Of a stretch of DNA of 64,000 nucleotides, positions 49,761 through 61,936 are shown one piece after another (the stretch's first letter is position 1; each line of letters starts with the position of its first letter). The DNA is taken from contig JBBHKE010002320.1 in NCBI GenBank assembly GCA_037447655.1, positions 214,001-278,000 on the forward strand, read 5' to 3'. Below the pieces are notes generated by a model. It did not search any database and was not told the DNA's origin. It saw only the letters and a list, made by a program, of their open reading frames with translations. This DNA comes from Zygnema cylindricum. Its lineage: Eukaryota; Streptophyta; Zygnematophyceae; Zygnematales; Zygnemataceae. The position numbers were made by a program, and so were the translations under genes.

Positions 49761-52700
49761 CTGAATAATAAGCAAGGAGGTGGGAAAACGGAAAAGACTA
49801 GCTGAATGTCCTCAGTTAGGTCGACCTGATCCAGAGGTTAAGGAGTTAACTCTAGAGGGCAAGTTAACAAATAGAAATGCTAGAATAGTTGAATTTATTA
49901 TGATGCTAACTACACTCCATAGTTTGAACAATCCTTCTGATGAAACTCTGATGAAACTCTTAACAATAGACCTATGTTAGGACTGTTAAGCAACGATAAC
50001 ACCAAACATAGTTTGATCAGATTCGAGTCTTTAGTGGAAGGGAAACCATTGAGAGTTGTGATAGATTTAGGTGCTACACATAATTTTATTTCACATAATT
50101 TGTAGAGGAAAATAATATTCCTATAGTCATAAGGGAAAAATCTTTGCATGTTCAGGTGGCAAATGGTAATAAGTCCACATTAGACATACAAACTGACTCA
50201 ATAGAATATGATATCCAAGGTCATAAAATGAAAGTAGTGTGTGAAATAATGAATTTAGGTTGTGAAGAGCTAATATTGGGAAAACTTTGGTTAACAAACA
50301 TAACCCTCAAATAAATTGAGAAATTAACATTTTGAGAGTGAAGTCTGAAAACAGTTGGAAAGTTTTGCAATCATTACCTTCAAAAAAGTTGCATAAAATC
50401 ATATAAATAACATAACCAAATTCAGAGTGGAAGGTTTAATTTTTGCTAAACAATTTAAAAAGCATTTAAAAGATAAAACAAATCATGTTTTCTTGTTCTT
50501 AGTAAGTGAGGCAGCTACTAATAAAGAGGGGGGAAAAAACACTAACATTGATGTTTTTTCTAAATCAGACACGACTAAAAAATTTTAAAAACAAAAACCT
50601 GATTTTGTTACTGATATAAATACATTTGATGTTGCTATAAAAGATTTGATTTTTGAATTTCAAGATGTTTTCCTAAGTGACTTACCCTTAGGGAGGCCAC
50701 CTTCCCGAGATGTGGAACATGTTATTAACCTGAAACCTTGATGTAATCCTCATGTCACAGGAATTTATAAGCACAGTTTATTTGAGCAGGAAGAGTTAAA
50801 GAAACAAATCAAGCAGCTTTTGGAGAAAGAACATATACAGCGCAACAAATCATCGTACGGAGCACCAATTCTCTTCGTCAAAAAGAAGGACAAAACGTTG
50901 AGAATGTGTGTCCACTATCGTAGTCTAAACAAGATTACGGTGAATGATATGTATATGTTACGTTTAATTTATGATTTGATAAATCGTTTAAAATGAGCTT
51001 AATTATTTTCTTTGATTGATCTATGTAGTGGCTTTAATCATGTGCCAATTAAAACCGAAGATGTTGACAAAACTGTTTTTAGAACTAGAGTCACTCATTT
51101 TGAATGAATAGTGATGTCATTTGGTTTGACGAATGCACCGCCTACTTATCAAAGATTAATGAACCAAACTTTCTCAGATGATATAGATGAGTTTGTTCAT
51201 GTGTTTATAGATGATATTCTAATTTACAACAAATCTAAAGAAAAACATGTAATTTGTTTAACGAAAGTGTTGGAAAGGTTAAGGGAAAGAAAACTATATG
51301 GAAAATTGTCAAAATCTGGTTTTCTTAAAATTGAACAATTATTTTTGGGACATATAGTTAGTGGGGAGGGTGTTAAAATAGATCCATCCAAAATTAGTGT
51401 AATCCAAAATTGGAAGCAACCCACTAATATCACAAAAGTTAGATCATTTTTGGGATTGGCCACTTATTACTGGAAATTTATTAAGAACTTCAGTATGATC
51501 GCCGCAGCTTTGACGGATTTACTTCGGGAGAAGAAGACGTTTGTGTGTGGAGCCGATTAGGAGAGAGCTTTCGAGGAACTAAAAAGGAAGTTGAACTTTG
51601 CTACTGCAGTGGTGTATCCTGATCCTCTTAGGGAATTTGAAGTTATGATCACTACTGATGCATCTGATAAAGGTCTAGGTGCAGTCATAAGTTAAAAGTC
51701 GGCAAACATTTTCATCCAATTGCTTTTGAGTCCAGGAAATTGAATGATGCTGAAAAGAACTATCCAGCACAGAAAAAAGAATTACTTTATTTATGCATTG
51801 GTGAAATGGGGTTGTTAGTTGCATAATAAAGAATTTACTGTTCACTATGATAATAAGGCACTCTCCAGAACTTCTGTATGATCGCCGCACCTTTGACGGA
51901 TTTACTTCGGGAGAAGGAGACGTTTGTGTGTGGAGCCGATTAGGAGAGAGCTTTGGAGGAACTAAAAGGGAAGTTGAACTTTGCTACTGCACTGGTGTAT
52001 CCTGATCTTCTTAGGGAATTCGAAGTTATGATCACTACTGATGCATCTGATAAAGGTCCAGGTGCAGTCATAATTTAAAAGTCGGTAAACATTTTCATCC
52101 AATTGCTTTTGAGTCCAGGAAATTGAATGATGCTGAAAAGAACTATCCAGCACAGAAAAAAGAATTACTTTGTTTATGCATTGGTGAAATGGGGTTGTTA
52201 GTTGCATAATAAAGAATTTACAGTTCACTGTGATAATAAGGCACTCTCCTATCTACAAAGATTAAGTGATGCACAGATTATAACTGGCAGACAAGTTAGG
52301 TGGATGCAAAAATTGGCATATTTCAAATTTAATGTCAAACATATTCTTGGAAAGACAAATGTAGTCACAAATCCTTTAAGTAGATGTTTTGAAATAAGTG
52401 TGATAGTTCGCGATGAATTGTTTTTAGATGTTGTTAGAAATTGTTATTATAAAGATCCTTATTTTGCTGTGATTTGCAAAAATATTTCGAGAGGGAATTC
52501 GGACCCATTGAATGAGAGGCATGTTAAAAACTTTAGAATAGAAGATGGTTTACTATATTTGCCAACAAGGGATAGATTATGCATTCCTGAAATGTGAGAC
52601 TGAAAAAAAAACTTTTATAAGAAGCCTACGAGCATTTAGGACATCTAGGTCGAGATAAAACTCTTAGTCGGTTGCAGAGTAGATTATTTTGGCTCGGGAT

Positions 52701-53890
52701 GGCAAAAAAAGTGTTGAAACACGTGGAAAAGTTGTGTCCTTTGCCAACAGAGTAAACCTAGTAACCAGAAACCTAAAGGTCTCTTAAAACCTTTAGATAT
52801 CCCGGAAAAACCATGAGAATCTATCAGTATGGATTTTATTGTCAGGTTGCCAACAAATCTAGAAGAAATGACAGTATCATAGTTGTAGTCGATAGGTTTC
52901 AGTAAAATGACAATCTTTATCCCTTGCAAAACTACTCATTCATTTGTAGATATTGCAAAGTTATATGTTGACAACGTGGTCAGACATCATGGAGTCTCCC
53001 TGTTTAAAGTCAGTGATAGGGATTCTAAATTTACGTCTGTATTTTGGAAGAATAGCACCAAAATTTAGGCACTCAATGAAAAATGAGTACCTTTTATCAT
53101 CTTCAGACAGATAGACAGACAAAAAGGATAAACCGTACACTGTAGGAAATGCTTAGGACTGTTTGCAGTGGGGTTCAGAACACATGGGAATCTAAACTGC
53201 CATTAATGGAATTTGTATACAATTCATGTAAACATGCTAGTACAGGATTTCACCATTTGAAGTTGCATATGGATACCAACCCAAAGAAACATTAGACTTA
53301 ATAACATTGGTCACTCAAGAGATTAGAGGTTTTGGAAAAGAGTTTAGGGAATACAGTCAAACAGTTTGGAAAACAATCCAAGATGGACTGGTGGAGGCAC
53401 AATAAAGGCAAAAATTAAATAGTAACTGCAAACGGGGTGATTGTGCAGTAAGCACAGGTGACAAGGTTTGGCTTTCAACAACTCATTACAAGTGCAAGAT
53501 CGAGGGACAAACGGATCCTATGGGAAAATTTGCTCCTAAGCACATCGGACCATTTATTGTAATTCAAATGATATTGTCATTTGCTACCAAATTGGACTTT
53601 CCGCCTTCAACAAAAATTCATCCAGTGATACACATTAGTAGTTGAAACCAGAAAATCTTCAACTAACGGAAGGAGAATTGGATTAAAATCCCTCAATAAT
53701 TATAGAAACTTAAGTTCACAGATGGGTAATAGATTGGGTTGGTCAATGGTTTAAGGTCAACAATACTATATCTGGCAAGTGAAATATCTAGGAAGGCCAG
53801 AAGATGAGTTAACTTTAAAAGATTAAAATTCGAAGTTATTACAAAGGTATTGGAGGGATAATAATATAGAAGTCTTCTCTTGAGAATGAA
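49761..53890 (+). pseudogene. Gypsy pol, element 2 (heavily broken)
   Basis: The same order as element 1: protease region around 50050 (the DSG is altered to DLG), RT (51111-51560: FIDDILIY, GHIVSGEGVKIDPSK), duplicated RNase H segment, integrase (about 52620-53200) and the 3' tail. Many stops and frameshifts, more than in element 1. Confidence 0.8.
51484..52249 (+). repeat. About 383-bp tandem duplication inside gypsy 2 pol
   Basis: 51484-51866 and 51867-52249 both start AGAACTTC-GTATGATCGCCGC and run through the RT/RNase H connection to AAGGCACTCTCC. They are nearly identical, and the same in-frame stop is in both, so the duplication happened after the gene had died. Confidence 0.88.
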
Positions 53891-53920
53891 ATGTGTTTTA
53901 ACCAAGGTTAGTTAAATATA

Positions 53921-53932
53921 AGAAGGGGATGA
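53921..53932 (+). promoter_or_regulatory. Polypurine tract of gypsy element 2
   Basis: AGAAGGGGATGA directly before the 3' LTR. Confidence 0.7.
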
Positions 53933-54906
53933 TGTAACACTAATAGTGGATCGAACTTTTTTGTAAATTGGTATTTAAGTGTTACAATTATAAAGTTTTG
54001 AATTTGGTAGACGTAGGCGAAAGAATCGCACGATTTGGGGTTGTATTTTAAAAGATATAGCGATTGGTGTATTTAGGGGACAACGCGAGATCAAAATAAC
54101 GAGTGGGTGTTCATTGTAACGGGTTAAGGGTCAAACTAGCCGCGGAATTTCAGGCACACGTTTAAAAAGTACTAATTGAATCAATGTTTCGTTTGGTACG
54201 CACGATGGTTTGTTTCGTACAATTTTTAGTACGAAACATCACTTTTACTTAATTGAATTTTGTAGGTAGTTTCGCGTGTGAAATTTGTGACGCACATTCG
54301 TGCAAAATCACGTTTCGTATGGCGAGCACTTTTGCATATAAATGTTATGATGTGAAACATAGGGTTTGATTGATAGTAAATCCTACGTAGTTAGTAAAAG
54401 ATTACATACGCTTTTGCATTGGTCAGTCTGAGTCCTTGCTGATCAGTTATTGGCCCTGATAAAACCTGTTCAACGGAGCGTTGACTCTCGCTTGGCGAGT
54501 AAAGGGCGATGATGGATAAATAGTGAAGTCTAAGAGAAAAGTAAACATCTTTTATTTGGGGAAAGTTTGTGGAAATTTTGACTGGTCTTGGTCTTGAGCG
54601 ATTAAAACCAAATTGGAGCAATGGCATTTTTGCACTGAAATCTCTTACAAACTAAGTAGTGTTTTAGTAGTTAAGAGATAGAATATTTAAGAGTGGAGAG
54701 CAGTGGGAATTACTCAAAAAATAAGGGTTGAGCCACGAGGGCAAGGGACTAAGCTAATGTTATGTGGACAAAAGTTTCTTCTAATTTAAAGTTTATTCTT
54801 AAGTGATTGATGTCCAATGTGAATGTGCATTTTCCAATGTGTGAAATGTGTGGTTGAAATTGGTTGTAGTAATGGGATTTTTTGGGAGGTAGGAAATCCT
54901 GTTACA
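53933..54906 (+). repeat. 3' LTR of gypsy element 2
   Basis: TGTAACAC...TGTTACA, 974 bp. The terminal heptamers are near-perfect inverted repeats. Confidence 0.88.
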
Positions 54907-55060
54907 TGTCGCATAACACTGACATAATAATATGATATATTTGTGGAAACATGGTATAAAATGCATAATTAGCATTTTGCTCTAATGTACGAAAAATGAA
55001 TAAGCCTATAATTACCATTTGTCGCGTTCCTTAAGATTTTGGAAATGAATAGTGTTACTA

Positions 55061-55895
55061 CAGTTGTCCATAGCCTATTTCAGCCATGGATACTCACAGA
55101 AAAACACCCAGAGACTACCTCAAAAACACTTGTGCTTCGCACTGCACAAATTACTCCACAATGAACAAAATCACCTCAAACTGCTCCAATATGCATTATA
55201 CCATAGATAGCGTAAACTCCTTAAGTTAGAGCTAAATCCACCATGGAATCTAAAAGATATAAGCTCCAGAGTGTCCCAAAATCAGCTGACAACTTCTCAA
55301 ACTAACCAGGTAGACTTCTCACATAATTCTACAGAGATAAGAGAACAGATTGAAACTCCACACACAAATAGATTTTAGATCATAGAGTATCTCCACAAAG
55401 TTTCGCATCAAAACATCAATCTGAGTGATCACACCAACAGGTCAAAGTTGAATAAAAATAGTCTGCCATTTCTTTGATTAACTCAGCAGTGATACTCAAA
55501 ATAATCTAAATCATACAAGTTATAATCAGAGAGTTCACTACTCAATGTACGGAGGCATATCAGCCGTACGTAATCTACCACCTACTTAAATTAATGTGAG
55601 TATACCCGAATAATTCGAGGTATGTCAGAATGAATAAATCTACACTAATAATCTAATTAGCAAAAAGACAAACCTTTGTTAAATAAAATATTTACACCGA
55701 CACCTCCGCAAAATCCGCATACTAAGCGTCAACTTGCTTAGTCACTTATGATCCTCCTATGAATCTTGTATACCAACTTGATTCATATCAACCGTAGCTG
55801 GTTTGTCTGGTACCAGATCATATCCAAAATAACCGTAGTTACGTTGTCCCGTTCGATGTGTGACACGCGCATGTGGATGTCGGTGCCATTCAATT
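55061..55895 (-). repeat. Diverged LTR of the gag-only element family
   Basis: CAGTTGTCCATAGCCTATTTC, CAGCCATGGATACTCAC, CTCCAATATGCATTATA and ATGTCGGTGCCATTCA follow, in order, the reverse complement of 35670-36770. Substitutions and an insertion carrying GTACGGAGGCATATCAGCCG make it much older than the pair above. It directly adjoins hAT copy 2. Confidence 0.65.
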
Positions 55896-56061
55896 AGTCC
55901 CCTACCTCACTTTAAGTTTATCCGTGCGTTCGCTCATCCAATCCGTGAATCCATTCGAACCTCCATATTTAATTCAATTAATTATTTACGCACGAAACGT
56001 CGTGTGCGCACAAAATGTGGTGTACGCACGAAACTAAGTTTTCAAAACAACAACTACCGTG
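55896..56061. other. Spacer, nothing recognised
   Basis: Contains repeated CGCACGAAAC/GCGCACAAAA words but no gene. Confidence 0.3.
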
Positions 56062-56331
56062 TCAGATTTGCGACGCTAATCATAATGTCATATACTTCCA
56101 CGATATCAAAGAGTACAAAGTACAATAATGTTGGATTGTATAGACAGTACAAAATTTTCATTTTTTTTTGGTTTTTTTGTTAACCAACCGTAACAGACTT
56201 TTTTTTTCTGGTGAATCAACCGCCGCAACCGCCGGTCCCCCAAAATTTGGCAATCGAATCTGTTCTGGATCTGGCGCGGGCAATCGGTTAACGGTCGGTC
56301 ACAGTTTTGGTTGACCGTTTGCGACCTTTGG
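56062..56331 (-). mobile_element. hAT-type MITE, third copy
   Basis: Inverted match of 33499-33776: GATTTGCGACGCTAATCATAATG, TACTTCCACGATATC, GTACAATAATGTTGGAT, CCAAAATTTGGCAATCGAA and the end GTTTGCGACCTTTG. GGTGTACGCAC follows the right end and also occurs 40 bases left of the other end, so the exact boundary and duplication are uncertain. Confidence 0.6.
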
Positions 56332-57060
56332 TGTACGCACTGGACGATGTGCGTGTAGATGATGTGCGCGATATATACGTGGAACGTTAAAAAAAAATCC
56401 AACACGAACATGGGATGAGAACCGGACACGTCGTACACGCCATGTGCTTTTGGCCACGCTCGGTGAAGGTTCCAACGAACGGCCCACCAAAAGTACTATC
56501 CACTTGGTATCCACTGTCCACAGTTTGCCGCGCTTTCACAGTTTGCCGAGCTTTCATTGTATTGAAATTTCCATTTTCAAATTCAAAAATCGTCTTTTTG
56601 CATACAACATTCTATTGCCTAGTTCAAAATTCAAATTGTGTAGCAAACATTTTGATGAATTCAACTGTTCAAAGCCGAAGATAAGGTTAGGGTTTCCAAC
56701 ATTAGAGTTTTAAAATTATAAAAAGAAACAAAGATGGAATAAATTACATAAAGAAGCAAAAGGTGTAGCTTGATTCAACTTTTCAAAACACTTTCTTTAT
56801 ATACTTTTTTATTTATATTAGGATGTCTTTCCCAGGTGACAGTTTTAATCCACTTTTGCTTTATCTGGGCATTTTACCCTCGATCAATACCGCGTTTTCC
56901 TGCAAGCATAACACTCTTTGTTCGTAAGACACATGAATGAAATCATGTAAACCTAAAAAAAAAAAATGGCTGATGATCTATCTAAACGGAGACGACAATA
57001 ATAATCGATGGAGGTGTTTTTTGTTTCTATGATTTAGGTTGTCTTTAATTCGGAGAAACA

Positions 57061-57091
<31 letters not shown>

Positions 57092-57509
57092 TTTTTTTAT
57101 GTTTCTTCTCCTTCTCTTCTCATTGTCCATCTTATCGCTCTTCTTCCCTTCTTATTTTGAGGATTGTTTTAGTGTATTGTTTAAGTTTTATTTTTAATTT
57201 ATATTTATTTTTGTTTTATGTTTTACCTCTCCTTATTTCATTTCATCTCCATTTCTTTATTCCATCTTCTTTTTCTTTTCTTTCTTGTTTTTTTTGATTC
57301 TTTTGGTATTCTTTTTATTTTATGTCGTTCTCCTTCTCCTTCATTACCTCTTCTTGCTTCTCTTTCATCTTTCTTTTCTTGTCGTTTTTCTTTTTTCTGT
57401 TGTCTGTTTTGTATTTTCTAAGTTTTGTTTTTTGTTTTAAGTTTTCGGTATTTTTTTTTGCGTTGTTTTCTTCTCTCTTTTCTGTTTTTATTTTAGATTG
57501 ATTCAGTTT
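56332..57509. other. Non-genic stretch with T/C-rich DNA
   Basis: Short frames (56415-56713) have no domain. A TA repeat lies at 57062-57092. The left end of the Harbinger element may lie in here but was not found. Confidence 0.3.
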
Positions 57510-58045
57510 TTTTTAGACGTAGTAGGCATCAATTATACGTATATTAATAAAGCTGAACCGTAATTGAGATGTTTTATTAGTATTTTGTAAGTTTTGTTTT
57601 TAGCCTAAGTTATTTTTTCTTTTCAAGGTGTTTTTTTTTCTTTTCTTTTTATATACTGTGTTCAGTATTTTTTAGTATTTGTAGGCTTTCATTATACGTA
57701 AACTAGTAAAACTGAGCCGTAATTGTGTTGTTTGTTTTTGTATTTCCTAAGTTATGTTTTTTGTTGAAGGGTTCTGTTTTTTTCTAGGGTGTTTTTTTTT
57801 CTTATCTTTTTTTTAAATATAACGATTTCAGGTTTTTTTAGTAGTAGTAGGCATTAATTATATATATATTAATAAAACTGAACCGTAATTGTGATTTTTT
57901 TAGGTTTTTCCTAAGTTGTCTATTTTTTTTCTTAGGTGTTTTCTTTTTTGTTTTCTGATTTTTTTATATTGTGTTCCGTTTAAATTTTAGTAATAGTAGG
58001 CATTAATTATATGTGTTTTAGTAAAGCTGAACTGTAATTATAGGC
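57510..58045. repeat. Four tandem copies of a 145-165-bp unit with a conserved core
   Basis: The core TAGTAGGCATTAATTATACG, then TATTAATAAAACTGAACCG and TAATTGTG, recurs at about 57525, 57680, 57845 and 57990. Between the cores lie T-rich spacers with TTTTCCTAAGTT and GGTGTTTTTTTT words. It lies about 380 bp upstream of the Myb-like Harbinger ORF. Confidence 0.8.
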
Positions 58046-58425
58046 ACTAAATGTAGATACTAAAAACCTCTTTTCTTCTTCTTCTTTTATATTCTCTCTA
58101 TTTTTATTGTGTTTTCATCCTTTTATGTTTCTCATTTTAATTTTATACTTCCACTCATCTCCTTTCGTAGTTCTTCTATACTTCTTTTAATTTTCGTCTC
58201 TTATTCTTACGAACTTACTTGATATATAGTTTTCCTCATATATTTTTCATGGTTGTTAACACCTATGTGTTTCGGCATGAATCTTATAGGTGGTCATGGG
58301 AAAAAAACTAGGAGTCTTATAGGTGGTGATAGGAAAAAACCACGCAAAACAAGGGTGGAAATTCGAAACATCCACGTATTGCCAAAAAAAAATCCACTGT
58401 AAACAGTAGCGAAAGAGTGAGAAAA

Positions 58426-59339
58426 ATGGGCAAAAAAAATGGTGAGTCAAATAAGTGTAACAAACAAGCAGAAAATGAGGAGGAATACCTTAATGATATC
58501 GATGCAAGCCCTCTAGGTAATTACAATCGATGGACAAAGAGAGAGGCGTTGAAGCTGATTACCATCAAAGTTCAAGAAATGCAACATCAAAAAAAGCAAA
58601 CGGCCTACAAGCTATTCTTGAAACATCAAAAAAACAAACGGCCTACAGGCCACACGTCGATTTGCGGAAGAAAAATGGTGACGAATTAGCCTCCAATTGG
58701 AACAATAAGGTGTGTCAAAACCTTATATCCGTTGCTGGCAAAAATGGGACAATCTCCTCAAAAACTATAAAAAAATTAAAGATTGGCAATCCAAGATCCA
58801 TAGTGGCAATATTGATTACTGGTCAATGGGTATTATTGATAGGACTAGAAAAAAATTGGCGGGTAGTTTTGGTGAATTGTTTTATTCATCGATAGGTGAA
58901 AGTGTAGACGGAAATGAAAACATATCACCCAATTACGTCAGAGATATGTTTGCACTTAGCTAGTGAGGTTTCTATCACGTTTGAGGGAAACGGTAGTCTA
59001 TAAAAAATTAATGTTTTTACTAAAACACCAACTAACTCACCAACATCCGAGAACATTTACACAAGTGGGAAACGTAAGAGAAATGGTTATGATGGAAACG
59101 CAACACAATCATTGGATCTTACTGGGTTTCGAGAAACATCACAGGAAAAACATTAAATGTTCGTAAAAGAAACGGAAGAGACGATGGCCACATTCGAGGA
59201 ATTGCTAACGACAAATTGGATAAGGAACGAGCGTCGCTTCCAACAAAAAATTGAAGAAAGACGTTGTATAATCAATGTCGTATGTAAGATTGCCAAAAGG
59301 AAAAGTGGTGATGACAGCAACGCATCTCATCAGCCATGA
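58426..59339 (+). pseudogene. PIF/Harbinger ORF1, Myb/SANT-like DNA-binding protein (frameshifted)
   Basis: The ATG at 58426 starts an acidic/Lys-rich N-terminus, then NRWTKREALKLI (start of a Myb/SANT domain). After a frameshift it continues with CWQKWDNLLKNYKKIKDWQ and DYWSMGIIDRTRKKL. That is the trihelix-like fold of Harbinger accessory proteins, which carry the transposase to the nucleus and element ends. A C-terminal helix-rich segment (TMATFEELLTTNWIRNERRF) ends at 59339. At least two frameshifts and one stop occur. A 39-bp duplication (58584-58650, GCAAACGGCCTACA twice) lies at the first break. Confidence 0.6.
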
Positions 59340-61936
59340 AAATAGTAAGGTATGAGAGAAATATATGCTGCATTATTTCAGAAGGTGTTAAGTGTTCGCT
59401 GATTTTCAATTTCTATTGTTAAAAAAAAAAAAAAATCTGTTAATTGTTCTTTGTGTTTGTTGATTTTTCAGTTTCTATTGATGTTTTCAAAAAACAAAAA
59501 AAAGTTTATTGTTCTTTCTCTTCTTTCTCTTGTTGATTTTTATTTCTAATCTTTGAATGAACCAAAAGTAGCGCACGAGGCGAAACGTCGTCCTAGTAAT
59601 TCATTAGATTCACTATTTTCTTATAGAATTATATTATTTGTTATCGTTGTTTTCTATAATCGTTTCAATTTAAAGGTTTGTAGCCATATACTTTACTTAT
59701 GCTACAAGCTGGTTGAAAAGAATAGCAAAATCATGCAAAATGGTAGCATATATACAAAATTATTTGTTTTATTTCTGTTATTACACAATTATGAAGATGT
59801 TTATATTTTTTTGCAATTTTTTTATGTTTTATGTTTTTGGATTTAATTTTCATTTTTGTATTTTGTATTATTTATACAACAATGTATTACATTTTTACCA
59901 CATTATTTCATAATCGTCCAAAAACTATGTTTTACATTTACGGTTATGCATCAAATTTTTAGGAATATTTCATTAAGTACTGTATTTTAGTTTTATGCCA
60001 TTCATAACATATAAAGTACTATATTTTTTATAAACAACATTTTAAATGTATATTTTGTTGTATTTCGTTTAATTTATACGTCATTGTTTACATATTCCAT
60101 ACTGTTTATTTATTTATTTATATGGTACTATTAACTTAGTACCTGATTTTATTTAAACAACATTGTAAATTTAAAAAATATAAAATTTTATTTATAATTG
60201 TCATATCACTGTACATTACGGCACTCTCCTCGCTTTCTTAATTTTTATTCACCTCTTCAACACCACAACTAGCATAATCATTAAGTTCACTCGTTCTTGA
60301 GCTCTGATGGTATGAACATGATGGTACGAACACCTCTTCAACACCACAACTAGCATAATCATTAAGTTCACTCGTTCTTGAGCTTTGATGGTATGAACAT
60401 GATGGTATGAACATCAACAGTAATATCATTAATTACATGTGACCACATTATCTTATTCCTTACGAAAAAAATTTTGAAATAATTACGGAGTGAGCATTAA
60501 TGCGCTCCATAAACTAAGGTGAATCGAACATATATTATCTATCAAAACACCAACTAAATGGGCGGAATAGGGACAACCATTATAGGAACACAACCCATAA
60601 ATATAAGTTTCGAGTTGTTAAGCCCTTTTGTCCTCAACACCGTTGGAGGAGACAAAGCCACAATTATGATAATTAATTCAAAGTACAAAGTTTAAAGGAG
60701 GGATAAAGGAATAAATTCTCTATAATTTTATTATTAAGGAGAAAACAAAGCAAATACCATAACTTTAACTTTAAAAACGAACAATTAAGCAAATATCAAG
60801 CGCTAAACTCTAAAACTTACTCTATATGGTCTTTATTACCCCTCTGTGCACTCTTGCGTGGCCACCGTGTTGACATTCTCTACCTCCATTTTGTTTCTAT
60901 TTGACATACAGTTTATTTGACGATAAGAAAAAAATAATCAAACGTTTGCCAAAAAATGCGTATGGAAGTACATCATATTCAAAAAATCAAAACCTTATAC
61001 ATACAATTTTCTGGAATTATAAGAAGAAAAAACTTTCCAAATTTTTGACTTTATCTACTCTTACGAATGAAAGTGGATCTTACTTATCAAAATTCAGTAG
61101 TCAATTCTTTAATATAGAATTGAATTCATTTTTCCCATCAAACTAATTCCCTAAATGTGATAAAGTTCATGACATGAGGTTAACCATGAGAAATCCTCTT
61201 GCTTGAGACAGTGACCTTACATAGAGCTCCATTGTCTTTTTCAGCGTTAACTTCAACCTATTAAAAACACCGTAATTCCTTGATAGAGTCACAATATGTT
61301 TTAAACATAACAAAAAGACAAAATACGAATTCACTTTCAAAATTCGGATAAACCACTATGTCCCTATATTTTTAAAGTGGCTAACCCTTAAGGTCACGCA
61401 AAATTTGAATTTGCCTGAAAATAAACACTTCCGTCTTCTAAGCTCTAAGGTCAAGATCTTAGTAGAAACCTTGCAATGAATTTTAAAGTATGGGGGAAAG
61501 TTTTTGCAACGGATTGCCCCGAAGCTACCACATGGAAAATGGAGGAAGAAGGGGACAACCTATTAACTATCAACCAAACTGAAAAACTGAAAACAAGCAA
61601 ACCTAAGCAACTTATTACAAGAGTGAAGACATTATCTTCAGGACACAATGATAAGCAGGAATTTCATTCAAGTTTTTCATAATTAAAAAATAAAACAGTA
61701 CAATTTTTTTTTTGAAGATATTTATTTAACACGAGCCTTTGTTTCTTTGCTTAGTATGTTTTACTAACTTTACCACATCAATAACTCCCTTTTTATAAAA
61801 ATCATTGCCTTTCACTAACTAAACAAAAATAAAAAAAATATTTTAAAACACCCCGTGCATTTCATAAAGATCGTCAGCTAAAAAGTCGCGTACAGCTTTG
61901 CCTTCTTTGTCGTCGTATGCATCCCTCTCCGCGCTG
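59340..61936. other. AT-rich interior of the Harbinger region, no gene supported
   Basis: Short frames at 59553-59913, 60901-61146 and 61476-61682 lack domains. A direct duplication lies at 60250-60411. Confidence 0.35.
60250..60411. repeat. 81-bp direct tandem duplication
   Basis: Two units starting CACCTCTTCAACACCACAAC, differing at about two positions; the 81-bp length is a multiple of three, so the minus-strand frame passes through both. Confidence 0.9.

Larger units (their letters stand above)
46749..54906 (+). mobile_element. Ty3/gypsy element 2 (both LTRs present, decayed)
   Basis: LTRs of 974 bp each (46749-47722, 53933-54906), primer-binding site 47725-47736, gag from 48493, pol to about 53890, and polypurine tract 53921-53932. 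Flanking pentamers TATCG and TGTCG agree at four of five bases, as expected for an old target duplication. It is nested in hAT copy 2. Confidence 0.88.
45120..55060 (-). mobile_element. hAT element copy 2 (minus strand), split by gypsy element 2
   Basis: Ends TAGTAACGACTTATT (left) and GTGTTACTA (right) are inverted relatives of the end of copy 1. 54907-55060 is the inverted match of 34150-34310, and 46460-46740 is the inverted match of 35262-35476. A gypsy element with both LTRs sits between (46749-54906). The part equivalent to about 34310-35262 of copy 1 is largely missing, so copy 2 was internally deleted before or when the gypsy element arrived. Confidence 0.65.
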
